This document shows, piece by piece, positions 27,100 through 36,547 of a stretch of DNA of 64,000 nt. The stretch lies in the NCBI GenBank assembly GCA_937773555.1, contig CALJVT010000006.1, positions 124,001 to 188,000 on the forward strand. Reading direction: 5' to 3'. The notes under the pieces are model-generated. The model ran no database searches. It worked only from the letters and a program-made list of their open reading frames with translations, and was not told where the DNA came from. Every line of letters starts with the position of its first letter. Positions within the stretch are counted from its first letter, which is position 1. Made by a program: the position numbers and the translations under genes. The DNA is from an uncultured Pseudomonadales bacterium. Its GTDB lineage: Bacteria; Pseudomonadota; Gammaproteobacteria; Pseudomonadales; Balneatricaceae.

Positions 27100-28140
27100 A
27101 TGTGGATATTTATTGTTAAGCGAACAGGGCTTATGACACTGACTGCTCTGTGCCTAACCTTTTTGGTTTTTTTCTTAACCAACTTACAACCCAATTTAGA
27201 AAAGTTAGCCAAGACTCAGGGCAACATGCGCATGTCTGACACTCAAGTTGAACAATGGCTCGAAGATAGAGGCTATAACCAGCCTTTGCTGGTGCGCTAT
27301 GGCGAATGGTTAGGCGTAGCCCAAGGCTTCGTATTTACTAAAGACAATGGCAAAACAGTAGGCCGATGTGTAAAACCTGGTGCAGACACTATCCCCAACT
27401 ATTGTGGGGTTCTGCAGGCTGACATGGGCTGGTCTTCAGTATTTAAAGACGATGTTTCCAGTATTGTTAGCAAACGTCTAGGGTTAACGGGTTGGCTCAT
27501 GTTATTTGTGATGCTAGTAATGGTACCTATGGCACTCATCATCGGTGTATTGGCAGGTATGCGAGAAGGCTCCCGCACAGATCGAAGCTTATCGACCTTT
27601 GCCATTATTACCACTGCAACACCAGAATATGTCTCAGGCGTGATCTTTGTAGTGATATTTGCTAGTTCAGCCGTTGGCCTAAGGTGGTTTAAAGGCTCTT
27701 CGGCTTCGGCTATGGATGAGATCACCATTGCTAATTTCAGCTTGCCCGTAATGACTATGGCGTTCTATGGTATGGGCTACATCGCCCGCATGACACGCGC
27801 CTCAATGGCGGAGGTAATGACCGCGCAATATATTCGAACCGCACGTTTAAAAGGCGTTAGTTTTCGCAATATCGTACTCAAACATGCACTACGCAATGCG
27901 TTAATTGCACCCTTTACGGTGATCATGTTGCAGATCCCATGGCTGCTTACTGGTGTTGTTATTGTTGAAACCTTGTTTAACTACAAGGGCTTTGGTTGGC
28001 TGCTCGTTCAGGCTGCCTCCAACAATGATATCGACCTCTTGTTAGCCTGCTCAATGGTAGCGGTATTCGTGGTACTCATCACACAGCTTATTTCAGATAT
28101 TGGCTATGTATTCCTCAATCCACGCATTCGTATCAATTAG
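27100..28140 (+). CDS. Peptide-type ABC permease (DppB-like)
   Basis: Inner-membrane permease of 346 aa. N-terminal membrane helix (residues 8-30), then a periplasmic loop, and five further segments. The inner-membrane coupling motif is YIRTARLKGVSFRNIVLKHALRN, split here as YIRTARLKGVSFR and NIVLKHALRN, near residues 245-268. A loop of about 60 residues with two Cys (GRCVKPG and NYCGVLQ) after residue 85 is longer than in E. coli DppB. It follows the hairpins and precedes the second permease by 9 bp. Confidence 0.9.
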   Translation: MWIFIVKRTGLMTLTALCLTFLVFFLTNLQPNLEKLAKTQGNMRMSDTQVEQWLEDRGYNQPLLVRYGEWLGVAQGFVFTKDNGKTVGRCVKPGADTIPNYCGVLQADMGWSSVFKDDVSSIVSKRLGLTGWLMLFVMLVMVPMALIIGVLAGMREGSRTDRSLSTFAIITTATPEYVSGVIFVVIFASSAVGLRWFKGSSASAMDEITIANFSLPVMTMAFYGMGYIARMTRASMAEVMTAQYIRTARLKGVSFRNIVLKHALRNALIAPFTVIMLQIPWLLTGVVIVETLFNYKGFGWLLVQAASNNDIDLLLACSMVAVFVVLITQLISDIGYVFLNPRIRIN

Positions 28141-28149
28141 GGCTCACTG

Positions 28150-29304
28150 ATGGACGCATTATCCGCACTGCAAATTACCATCGGCATTTTTACCCAGCTG
28201 ATCCCTGTATGGGTTGCTATGGGCATTATATTAAGCCTCTCACTTTATTATCGACAGCACCTAGGCTTGTATGGTCACCTGTTTGATAGCCGCGTTGGCA
28301 CTATGGGCTTGGTGCTCGTGCTGTTTTGGGTGTTAACCGCTATTTTCGCCGATTTAATCATCACTCACGACCCTTTGGGCCAAATTTCTGGTATGAAAAA
28401 CAAAGGCGTAGGTTTCCCTGTGCGGGGCGAGGAAGGGGCATACTATTTGTTGGGCGGTGACAACCTAGCTCGTGACATATTCTCTCGCGTGGTGATGGGC
28501 AGCCGATCAGTATTAACCATTGCACCAGCAGCCACTGTGTTTGCATTTATGGTGGGCATTACTTTAGGGTTGCCCGCTGGTTATCGATCAGGAACGCTGG
28601 ATACAGTGTTATCGTTCTTGTCTAATTTAGTGCTGGCCTTCCCCGTAATTTTACTGTTTTTCTTACTCGTAACACCAGAAATTCGTTCCACCGGCGTGCC
28701 TATTTATTTGGCTGCTGTGTTGTTCTTATTTCCTATTATATTGTTTGTGGTGTTATTTCAATCTCGCTTTTATACCCAGCCTGTGAAACGTAATATTTAT
28801 GTCTTTATTGTACTGGTGTTGGGGTTTTGGGCCTATTCAGGCCTAGCTTTTAACATGGACCCATTAGGTGTCTTTTATATGGAACCTAACCTACTGAATA
28901 TTTTTGTTGCCGTGGTATTTGTTAACTCGCCAACAGTGTTTCGTATTGTCAGGGGGCTCACTTTGGACATTAAAACCCGTGACTATGTAGCAGCAGCCGA
29001 AACTCGCGGCGAAGGCCCCTGGTACATTATGTTGTGGGAAATTTTACCTAATGCACGAGGGCCCTTAATTGTAGATTTTTGTTTGCGTATCGGTTACATC
29101 ACTATTTTATTGGGCACCTTGGGTTTCTTTGGCCTAGGTGTTAGCCCAGAAAGCCCAGACTGGGGTATGACCATAAACGAGGGCCGCAAACTCTTATCGA
29201 TATACCCACATCTGGCCATTCCTCCTGCCCTAGCGTTGATGTCGCTAGTGCTAGGCCTCAACCTGTTGGCCGACGGCCTGCGCGAACAGTCACTCAAAGA
29301 CTAA
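28150..29304 (+). CDS. Peptide-type ABC permease (DppC-like), enlarged
   Basis: Inner-membrane permease of 384 aa, longer than the usual 280-310 aa. Extra sequence is an N-terminal hydrophobic segment (residues 5-30) and an insert about residues 190-245 with additional hydrophobic segments. The coupling motif RDYVAAAETRGEGPWYIMLW near residue 278 and the C-terminal PDWGMTINEGRKLL are typical of DppC/OppC. It lies between DppB-like and ATPase genes (12 bp spacing) in one operon. Confidence 0.88.
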   Translation: MDALSALQITIGIFTQLIPVWVAMGIILSLSLYYRQHLGLYGHLFDSRVGTMGLVLVLFWVLTAIFADLIITHDPLGQISGMKNKGVGFPVRGEEGAYYLLGGDNLARDIFSRVVMGSRSVLTIAPAATVFAFMVGITLGLPAGYRSGTLDTVLSFLSNLVLAFPVILLFFLLVTPEIRSTGVPIYLAAVLFLFPIILFVVLFQSRFYTQPVKRNIYVFIVLVLGFWAYSGLAFNMDPLGVFYMEPNLLNIFVAVVFVNSPTVFRIVRGLTLDIKTRDYVAAAETRGEGPWYIMLWEILPNARGPLIVDFCLRIGYITILLGTLGFFGLGVSPESPDWGMTINEGRKLLSIYPHLAIPPALALMSLVLGLNLLADGLREQSLKD

Positions 29305-29316
29305 AGGAGCAGGATC

Positions 29317-31398
29317 ATGCAACAGTGGGATTACGATGGCCCTATTTTAGAAATAGACAACTTGTCAATCAGCTTTTTTACTCGACTGGGTGAAATTCCT
29401 GCAGTAATGGATTTCTCTTGTGTGGTAGAGCAAGGTCAAGCGATGGGCCTTGTGGGGGAGTCTGGCTGCGGCAAATCTACCGTGGCCTTAGGCGTGATGC
29501 AAGACCTTGGTGTAAACGGCAAAATTGTGGGCGGTAGCATAAAATTTAAGGGCCGAGAGCTCAACACGATGAACGAAGAAGAACTGCGCCATTTGCGTGG
29601 CTCTGAAATTGCCATGATTTATCAAGAACCCATGGCCTCTTTGAACCCGTCCATGAAAGTCGGTAAGCAACTCATGGAAGTGCCCATGATCCATCAAGGA
29701 AGCTCTGCCAAAGCCGCCTGGGATCTAGCCATGCAAGTGGTTGAAGATGTTCGGCTGTCAGACCCAGAGCGAATATTAAATAGTTATCCACATCAGCTAT
29801 CCGGTGGCCAACAGCAACGTATTGTCATTGCTATGGCGCTGATGTCAAAGCCGTCATTGTTGATCCTTGATGAACCCACCACGGCACTGGATGTCACTAT
29901 TGAAGCAGGCATTGTCGACCTCGTCAAAGGGCTCGGAGTGAAATATGGCACTTCCATGCTATTTATCTCCCATAACCTTGGCTTAGTATTGGAGACCTGT
30001 AATGATATTTGTGTGATGTATTCTGGTGAGGCTATAGAAGCTGGGCCGATTGAAAAAGTATTTGAGCGTATGCGTCATCCCTATACCCAAGCTTTGTTCC
30101 GCTCAATTCCATTGCCCGGCGCAGATAAAAATGCCCGCCCTTTAGTCACTATACCCGGTAACTTCCCGTTACCCCATGAGCGCCCCAACGGTTGTAATTT
30201 TGGTCCTCGGTGTAATTATTATGATGCCCAAACATGTGGCCAAAATGAAATTCCCATGCTGTCTTTGACAGACGATCATTACCATTCTTCACGCTGTGTA
30301 AGAATCAACCAAATAGACTGGCTAAACCCTCCAGTAGCTGCTGAAAATAGGCAATCTACCCAAATAGGTGAAGTGGTTCTTAAAGTTGATAAGCTACAAA
30401 AATATTATGAGGTTGCAGCCAGTGCTTTATTTGGTAGTGGAGAAAAGCGTGTTGTTAAGGCCAATGAGAGCATCACCTTTGAAGCACGAGAATCAGAAAC
30501 TCTTGCTATTGTTGGCGAGTCTGGTTGCGGTAAATCCACTCTGGCCAAAATGTTATTAGGCCTAGAAGAAGCCAGTGCAGGCACTGCTAACTTGCTTGGC
30601 AAGGATATTCAAAGCACCTTAATCCATGACCGTGGGGTTGAGTCTGTATCCGCCATTCAAATGGTATTTCAGAATCCATTTGATACCCTTAACCCGTCTA
30701 TGAGCGTTGGCCGCCAAATTGTACGCGCCCTTGAGGTTTTTAGGGTAGGCACTAGCGAGGAGGACCGTGAGCAAAGAATGTTGGGGCTATTGGATTTGGT
30801 TAAACTGCCCAGGGAGTTTGCTCTGCGCAAGCCACGCCAGTTATCAGGCGGTCAAAAACAACGTGTCGGCATTGCTCGCGCATTCGCAGGCAACGCTCAA
30901 GTAGTTGTAGCCGATGAGCCCGTTTCTGCGTTAGATGTTTCGGTTCAGGCAGCTGTAACGGACCTGCTAATGGAGTTGCAAAGAAAAAATAAAACCACCA
31001 TGCTGTTTATTAGTCATGACCTATCGATCGTTCGCTATATCTCAGATAGGGTAATGGTTATGTATTTAGGTCATGTGGTAGAAATGGGGAGTACTGATCA
31101 GGTATTTAGCCCCCCCTACCATCCCTATACTGAAGCTTTGTTGTCGGCAGTTCCAATTGCCGACACTAGCATTAAGCGCAAACATATTGTCTTAGACGGT
31201 GATATACCCTCAGCCATGAACCCACCATCAGGCTGCCCTTTCCAAACGCGCTGTCAGCATAAACAGCAGGTTGCTGATAATCGTTGCGAAAAAGAGTTAC
31301 CCACAATGAAGTTGATGGCTGATAACCATGAGCTTAGATGCCACTTATCTGATGACTTTTTAGGGGCTATGATTCCTGTTATACAGCTGGCTAATTAA
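29317..31398 (+). CDS. Fused double ATPase of peptide-type ABC transporter (DppD-DppF)
   Basis: Two ABC cassettes in one chain of 693 aa. First cassette: Walker A GESGCGKST at about 50, signature LSGGQQQRIVIAMAL, Walker B LLILDEPTTALDV, then an oligopeptide-transport C-terminal Cys cluster (GCNFGPRCNY, QTCGQ, SRCV). Second cassette: Walker A GESGCGKST near 405, signature LSGGQKQRVGIARAF, Walker B VVVADEPVSALDV, and a second Cys cluster (GCPFQTRCQH, DNRCEKE, LRCHLS) that in this family binds an iron-sulfur cluster. Last gene of the operon; its end overlaps the convergent prpD stop by 4 bp. Confidence 0.93.
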   Translation: MQQWDYDGPILEIDNLSISFFTRLGEIPAVMDFSCVVEQGQAMGLVGESGCGKSTVALGVMQDLGVNGKIVGGSIKFKGRELNTMNEEELRHLRGSEIAMIYQEPMASLNPSMKVGKQLMEVPMIHQGSSAKAAWDLAMQVVEDVRLSDPERILNSYPHQLSGGQQQRIVIAMALMSKPSLLILDEPTTALDVTIEAGIVDLVKGLGVKYGTSMLFISHNLGLVLETCNDICVMYSGEAIEAGPIEKVFERMRHPYTQALFRSIPLPGADKNARPLVTIPGNFPLPHERPNGCNFGPRCNYYDAQTCGQNEIPMLSLTDDHYHSSRCVRINQIDWLNPPVAAENRQSTQIGEVVLKVDKLQKYYEVAASALFGSGEKRVVKANESITFEARESETLAIVGESGCGKSTLAKMLLGLEEASAGTANLLGKDIQSTLIHDRGVESVSAIQMVFQNPFDTLNPSMSVGRQIVRALEVFRVGTSEEDREQRMLGLLDLVKLPREFALRKPRQLSGGQKQRVGIARAFAGNAQVVVADEPVSALDVSVQAAVTDLLMELQRKNKTTMLFISHDLSIVRYISDRVMVMYLGHVVEMGSTDQVFSPPYHPYTEALLSAVPIADTSIKRKHIVLDGDIPSAMNPPSGCPFQTRCQHKQQVADNRCEKELPTMKLMADNHELRCHLSDDFLGAMIPVIQLAN

Positions 31399-32726
31399 CT
31401 GCGGACTAAGGCCATTAAATCTGCTAAATTGCCACTTTCCAAGTGCTCAATATAGGCCAACACCTGTTGAGCTTTTTTGCGGCCCCACACCGGCTCGCAC
31501 AAGTTCATATACTTATCCTGGAATTGTACTTTACTCATAGGCTTATGAGGATCCCCTAGGGCTTCATGAGGGTCTGATACCATTTCTGTACCGTCTACCA
31601 TGCGGATACAGACATGCGCCCAACGCTGCGCTGGAAATACCTCATTATATTTGGCACTTTCCAATAACGTGACTTTACCAATCATGTCTTTGACCTTTGG
31701 GTCGTTAAAACCACTGTAAACATCATCCGTACTAATCACACCATTTAACACGGCCATGGCGACTGGAAAACTGATGGCATACTGAGCTTGCTCGGTATTA
31801 TTAGGCACATTGCTAAACAACCGCACCCCTTCATGAAAAGTCCAAAGTGTAATTTGCTCTACCAAGCGTGGATCAAAGTGATGCTGCAAACGCAAACTTA
31901 AGCAGGCCGCAACAGCTGGCTGAGCCCAACGGCATACCGGGTAAGGTTTAAAATACTGATTGAGGATCTGCCAATGTTGGCCCAAATCCTGCCAATAAGA
32001 AGCTACATTATCGGCGGTAATAGTGATGGCGGGGGCTCCTGTGAAGCCTTCAGCTGCCAAATATGCTGCCGAGGTGCCCGCCATGGCACCCCATCCAGAA
32101 CCATCTTTTAGCATGGTAGGGTGGTCAATGTTTCGCATCATCTGACTGCGTGGCCCATGATATTCAGCAATGCCCACAGCGTGATTAAATTGTTCTTCAT
32201 TAAGCCCTAAAACATGAGCAGTTAACGCTGCACAGTTGACCGCACCCCATGCACCAGACGTATGATAATCAGTCACTGTTCCATGCAATGCCATACCAGC
32301 TCTAGTGCCTATTTCATAACCAGCAACAATCAAACTAATTAACTCACTACCCGTGACAGGCCGCGACTGAGACTCTAAAACTGCAATCAGGCTAGGCAGC
32401 ATACTGCAACCTACATGCCCTTTGGTATCTCGCTGACCATCGTGACAGTCCAGTGCATCAATCATGGCTGCACCCACCAGAGCAGCTCCCACAGGGCTTA
32501 TAGGGTTGCCGCCTAGTAAGGGTTGTACTGCAGTAATATTGGTGCCAGCACCGAAATGGTCCAGCGCATGCTGTGTGATAATTGATGCTGTGCGGGAACG
32601 GCTGCCACCCACCGCCGTGCCAAGCAGGTCAAAACAGCAAATTTTTGCCTGTTCAATCACTTCGGGGGGTAAATGATCAAAGCTAATAGCTAATAAAAAC
32701 TGCCTTACAGAGTCTTTTTTTGGCAT
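31395..32726 (-). CDS. MmgE/PrpD family protein
   Basis: Protein of 443 aa of the MmgE/PrpD superfamily, whose characterised members are 2-methylcitrate dehydratase, cis-aconitate decarboxylase and iminodisuccinate epimerase. Recognisable are CFDLLGTAVGGSRSRTAS near residue 30, AAMIDALDCHDGQRDTKGHVG near 86, HVLGLNEEQFNHAVGIAEYHG near 165, and the C-terminal RWAHVCIRMVDGTEMVSDPH. The acidic/His-containing LDCHDGQRDTKGH occupies the family active-site region. The substrate cannot be assigned. It is convergent with the peptide ABC operon and shares an upstream element with the MttB-like gene. A decayed copy lies at 23.7-24.0 kb. Confidence 0.88.
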   Translation of the reverse strand: MPKKDSVRQFLLAISFDHLPPEVIEQAKICCFDLLGTAVGGSRSRTASIITQHALDHFGAGTNITAVQPLLGGNPISPVGAALVGAAMIDALDCHDGQRDTKGHVGCSMLPSLIAVLESQSRPVTGSELISLIVAGYEIGTRAGMALHGTVTDYHTSGAWGAVNCAALTAHVLGLNEEQFNHAVGIAEYHGPRSQMMRNIDHPTMLKDGSGWGAMAGTSAAYLAAEGFTGAPAITITADNVASYWQDLGQHWQILNQYFKPYPVCRWAQPAVAACLSLRLQHHFDPRLVEQITLWTFHEGVRLFSNVPNNTEQAQYAISFPVAMAVLNGVISTDDVYSGFNDPKVKDMIGKVTLLESAKYNEVFPAQRWAHVCIRMVDGTEMVSDPHEALGDPHKPMSKVQFQDKYMNLCEPVWGRKKAQQVLAYIEHLESGNLADLMALVRS

Positions 32727-32825
32727 TAGGTCAGCTCCGTGTTAATACCAGTAATAAATACTGCAAAGAGATTAATTAGTTGCACCAAGCCACTCACGGG
32801 GCAGGACAGAATGCCTTTCACATTA

Positions 32826-32875
32826 GCATTTAACTGATTAAAACTAGAACACTAAATCGACAATAAACAGACTTA
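32826..32875 (-). promoter_or_regulatory. Element shared with the mttB upstream region (copy 2)
   Basis: This 50-bp stretch matches 22541-22590, with the 25-bp core at 32851-32875 differing at one base. It lies 100-149 bp upstream of the prpD start and its last bases include the stop codon of the AGE-family gene. It is in the same orientation relative to prpD as copy 1 is relative to mttB. Confidence 0.6.
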
Positions 32876-34066
32876 CAACCGTAAACTTTTAATCACTTCG
32901 TAGCAGGCTCCCATGGTGTGATAATCGGTCTTTCCAGCAGGGCTTTTAAGGTCATCATAGCTGTTATTTTCACGCGTGAGAATGCGGTACCAAGCGCCAT
33001 TTTCATGATCTACAAAATGTGTCCATGCATAGGACCATAATGCCTCATACCATTGCCAATAACGCTGTTCACCGGTTTTTTTAGCCAGCAACGCCGCCGC
33101 TGCAATGGATTCTGCCTGAACCCAAAAATACTTATCGGTGTCGCAGATTTCACCGCCAGGGGAAAACCCATAACACAAACCACCATACTCCTGATCCCAG
33201 GCTTTTTCTAAGGCTTTATCAAACAGCATTTTAGCCGTCTCTACAAACCATGGCTTTGGTGTGTGGCGATCTAATATGAGTAATAATTTTGCCCACTCAG
33301 TGAAGTGCCCGGGCTGATAACCCCATGGGCGAAATAAGTGTTTAGGATCGTGTTTGTTGTAATTCCAATCTGGCTGCCAAGCAGCGTTATAGTGCTCCCA
33401 TATTTGCCCTTGGGTGGTTTGGGTTTGGCGCACACAAATATTTTCTGCTAGCAGCACTGCTCGATCCAAATAAGGTTCATGCCCGGTGGCTTCAAAGGCT
33501 GCAATAAGTGCTTCGCATGAGTGCATATTAGCATTTTGCCCACGATACGCTGGCACTGTTTGCCAATCTGCACTGGCTTCATCGGCGTAAAGGCCATGCT
33601 CAGGCAACCAAAAGTGTTGCTCCATAACAGCAAAGGTTTCATGCAGGTATGCTTGGGCTTCGGTGATGCCAGCTTTTACAGCAGAAGCGTAGGCCAATAA
33701 AACAAAAGCCAAGCCGTAACAATGATTAGTTTGATCTACTTTTTGGCTATTGTTAATAAGCCAAGCGTAGCCGCCACTCATAGGGTTTAAATGAGCAGTG
33801 CGAAGGTAATTTAGGCCATGGCGCGCAGTAGCAAGGTACTCTTTGTTGTCAAAATAACGCGCTGCTTCGCAGTAATTAAAGATAAACCGCGCACTACTGA
33901 CTAAATGTCTAGTGTCAGTGTCGTAGACACTGCCGTCATCACGAAAGTGATGAAAAAAACCACCTTTAGTATCGATAGCTTGGGGGTGATAAAAATCCAT
34001 AGTGGTTTGAATATGTTGAGCAAGAAAGCTGACATCTCGAAAACCTGAAGCTTGTATTCTATTCAT
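32873..34066 (-). CDS. AGE-family sugar epimerase/isomerase
   Basis: N-acylglucosamine 2-epimerase superfamily, about 397 aa, an (alpha/alpha)6 barrel. Typical motifs are AYRGQNANMHSCEAL (about residue 180), WNYNKHDPKHLFRPWGYQPGHFTEWAK in two parts near 240-265 with the catalytic His, and VQAESIAAA near 320. The family includes mannose isomerase, cellobiose epimerase, renin-binding epimerase and sulfoquinovose isomerase YihS; resemblance is strongest in the mannose isomerase/YihS-like motifs. The ATG at 34066 was chosen over 34093 because AGGAG precedes it by four bases. Co-oriented with the sulfatase-like gene 57 bp upstream, suggesting action on a released sugar. Confidence 0.82.
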   Translation of the reverse strand: MNRIQASGFRDVSFLAQHIQTTMDFYHPQAIDTKGGFFHHFRDDGSVYDTDTRHLVSSARFIFNYCEAARYFDNKEYLATARHGLNYLRTAHLNPMSGGYAWLINNSQKVDQTNHCYGLAFVLLAYASAVKAGITEAQAYLHETFAVMEQHFWLPEHGLYADEASADWQTVPAYRGQNANMHSCEALIAAFEATGHEPYLDRAVLLAENICVRQTQTTQGQIWEHYNAAWQPDWNYNKHDPKHLFRPWGYQPGHFTEWAKLLLILDRHTPKPWFVETAKMLFDKALEKAWDQEYGGLCYGFSPGGEICDTDKYFWVQAESIAAAALLAKKTGEQRYWQWYEALWSYAWTHFVDHENGAWYRILTRENNSYDDLKSPAGKTDYHTMGACYEVIKSLRL

Positions 34067-34123
34067 GTGACTCCTATGCGTGAAGCGCCTCATCAGTAAC
34101 TTAGGGCACGCGCAAAGTTTAAT

Positions 34124-35758
34124 CTATTTAAGTGGCACCTCTGGTTCCAGCCGCAGCGCCTGAGGCACATCTTCTTGTTGCCAATAACCAATTAGAATGC
34201 CCACCTCGCCAGCCTTGCCTTCACGCTGACCAAAGGTTTCCTGACTCACCGTGACACGGTTCTTCAGCCCCGCTGACCAATCCAACATTTGTTCGCTGAG
34301 CTGCCCACGGATAGCTACATAACCCTCATCCCTGCCTAAGTCAGAAAACTCTTTGGGGTCTTCTTGTAAGTCAAACAACATCGGTTTAAACCCTAAACAA
34401 TGAACGTATTTGTAACGTCCATCATACAACATGGTCATGCGAGCATTATCCCTAGTACGGCCTAATTGTTTAGCAAACCCCATAACACCATAATCACATT
34501 CTGACACCACACAATCTCGGTCAACAGCTGCAGTTTTATGCAGCACAGGCACCAATGATTGGCCTTCTAACCAGTTCCACTGGGGCTTACCACCGGCCCA
34601 ATCAACAAAGGTGGGAACTAGGTCAATGGCACACACTAATTGATCACACTCACTACCGCGGCTTGAGTTAGCCGCTGGGCTAGGGTCCATAATAAGCAAA
34701 GGCACGCGAGTCACCACATCATGGAACAAGTCTTTCTCTGCCAACCAATGGTCACCAAAAAAGTCACCATGATCCGACGTTAAAACGATCATGGTATTTT
34801 TATCTTGACCTTGCATTTCTAAGCTAGCAAATAGGCGACCTAAGTTGTCATCTATTTCCTTTACTAAACCATAATAGGTTGGCAAAGCGTGATTACGATA
34901 GTCATCTTGGGAATAGGTTTGGCTTTGAGGCAACGCCATGAACGCTTGGTAAATAGGGTGGGCGTTATGTTTTTGGGCCTCACACTTACTCGCTTGTGGT
35001 AAGTCCACACCACGGTACATTTGATGGTAAGGCGCTGGAGCCGCCAAAGGCCAATGGGGTTTAATATATGACACGTGTAAACACCAGTTTTGGTGCCCCA
35101 TGTGTTGCATCATTTCAATAGCACGGTCAGTGGTGTAGGCCGTTTCTGAGTGGTTGCTGGCCACTCTTGATGGTAGGTGACCATGTTTTAAAAACATACC
35201 GTTACGCACTACCCCTTCTTCATCCTCCATTGCGTTAGCCCAATTAGCCCAAGGGTTTTTTGCTTCGTACCCCTGCTTGCGCAAATAGTCAAAGTAAGCT
35301 GGGGTACCTTTGCCATAATTACCTGCCACTCCCACAGTGTGCAAACCATCATCATGCTCACCTTGGCCAAACCCTGCGTTACTCAAAAACCGCCCTAACT
35401 CCGATTGTGGTTCAAGACCTAAGCGGCGCATCCCAGAGAAGTCTGCTTTCATGTGGGTCTTACCCATTAGGGTAGTACTCATACCACAGGCTGCTAAATG
35501 ATCTGCCAAAGTCAACTCATCAACCCTGTTCGGCCAACCATTCCAGGTTGCTCCATGGGAACGCACGTGCCGGCCTGTATAATAGGAAGCTCGCGAATTA
35601 CCACAACTAGTCCCTTGTACGTAACAGCGGTTAAACTTCACACCGTTCTGTGCCAAGCGATCTATATTGGGTGTAGCCACTACACCGTTACCATAACACG
35701 ACAGAGCGTCTGCTCGTAGTTGGTCTAACATGATGAAAAGTATGTTTTTTTGCGTCAC
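34124..35758 (-). CDS. Sulfatase/phosphonate monoester hydrolase-like enzyme with altered CxPxR motif
   Basis: Alkaline-phosphatase superfamily hydrolase, about 544 aa, close to arylsulfatases and phosphonate monoester hydrolases. Metal ligands: FIMLDQLRADAL at the N-terminus and VLTSDHGDFFGDH (about residue 330). KYVHCLGFKPMLFDLQEDP near the C-terminus is typical of this group. The nucleophile motif reads GTSCGNSRASYYTG: Cys and Arg are kept but the proline of CxPxR is Asn (AAT codon). That proline is normally part of the formylglycine recognition motif. GTG at 35758 with AAGGAAA upstream is the likelier start than the TTG at 35788. No signal peptide, so cytoplasmic. Confidence 0.85.
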   Translation of the reverse strand: MTQKNILFIMLDQLRADALSCYGNGVVATPNIDRLAQNGVKFNRCYVQGTSCGNSRASYYTGRHVRSHGATWNGWPNRVDELTLADHLAACGMSTTLMGKTHMKADFSGMRRLGLEPQSELGRFLSNAGFGQGEHDDGLHTVGVAGNYGKGTPAYFDYLRKQGYEAKNPWANWANAMEDEEGVVRNGMFLKHGHLPSRVASNHSETAYTTDRAIEMMQHMGHQNWCLHVSYIKPHWPLAAPAPYHQMYRGVDLPQASKCEAQKHNAHPIYQAFMALPQSQTYSQDDYRNHALPTYYGLVKEIDDNLGRLFASLEMQGQDKNTMIVLTSDHGDFFGDHWLAEKDLFHDVVTRVPLLIMDPSPAANSSRGSECDQLVCAIDLVPTFVDWAGGKPQWNWLEGQSLVPVLHKTAAVDRDCVVSECDYGVMGFAKQLGRTRDNARMTMLYDGRYKYVHCLGFKPMLFDLQEDPKEFSDLGRDEGYVAIRGQLSEQMLDWSAGLKNRVTVSQETFGQREGKAGEVGILIGYWQQEDVPQALRLEPEVPLK

Positions 35759-35882
35759 AAAAATTTCCTTACCTGCCAAATTTATCAATAATAGACTAAC
35801 ACACGCTTTCCAGTTATTCAGGGGAGAAAAACATCGTCAGTCGCCTGCGGTTTAATAACTGCTATTAGTAATAATTTGCTTA

Positions 35883-36138
35883 GCTAGTGCAGATTTCGTT
35901 AAGACGCTTGGTGCTGACCAGGTGATTGATTACAAAAAAGGAGACTTTTTAGCGCAGGTGTGTGATTTTGATGTGGTATGTAACACCTTAGGCGGAGCCT
36001 AAACGCTTAACGCTTCTAAGGTGATAAAAAAAGGTAAAAGCAGTCATTGACTGCAGTTACCCATTTACAAAAATCATTGAGGCCTTCGACTACCTATCCA
36101 AGGCAATAGCCAAAACTAAACTCGTCATTACGCACTAG
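35883..36138 (+). pseudogene. Remnant of an MDR-type quinone oxidoreductase gene
   Basis: The plus strand translates as ADFVKTLGADQVIDYKKGDF and then FDVVCNTLGGA, followed by an in-frame stop at 36000-36002 and TLNASKVIKKGK, which matches the cofactor domain of zinc-free medium-chain reductases (quinone oxidoreductases). After a deletion the frame resumes as PFTKIIEAFDYLSKAIAKTK and LVITH with a stop, the typical C-terminus. The N-terminal half is missing. It overlaps the 3' end of yciA on the other strand by 11 bp. Confidence 0.85.
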
Positions 36139-36541
36139 GCAATGGTTTTGGTTTGCCGTCTCTGTCTACCGCCACGAAGGTAAACATTCCTTCTGTTACC
36201 TTGTCTACTGTGTCGCTGTGGTGGCGCCTAACCCACGCCTCCACATGCACAGTAATAGAGGTAGTGCCGCGCTTAGCCGCACTGCAGTAGCAACTTACAT
36301 CGTCCCCTATATACACAGGTTTATGAAAGGTCATGGCATCTACTGCCACTGTAACTACCCGCCCTTTAGCAACATGGGCTGCAAATACACCACTAGAGGT
36401 GTCCATTTGAGACATAATCCAGCCACCAAAAATATCCCCATCAGGGTTAGCGTCGGCAGGCATGGCAATAGTGCGCAGCGAAGGGTTCCCTTCGGGCATG
36501 GCTATTGGCTTAGGTGCTGAATTAGGCGTTGAAGTGGACAC
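36128..36541 (-). CDS. yciA: Acyl-CoA thioesterase YciA-like
   Basis: Hot-dog fold thioesterase of 137 aa. The signature MPADANPDGDIFGGWIMSQMD (residues about 27-47; active-site Asp/Asn region) and VTVAVDAMTFHKPVYIGDDV are characteristic of YciA/acyl-CoA thioester hydrolases. It hydrolyses a wide range of acyl-CoAs in the cytoplasm. It starts 6 bp after metY and is probably cotranscribed with it. Confidence 0.9.
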   Translation of the reverse strand: MSTSTPNSAPKPIAMPEGNPSLRTIAMPADANPDGDIFGGWIMSQMDTSSGVFAAHVAKGRVVTVAVDAMTFHKPVYIGDDVSCYCSAAKRGTTSITVHVEAWVRRHHSDTVDKVTEGMFTFVAVDRDGKPKPLPSA

Positions 36542-36547
36542 GAATAT

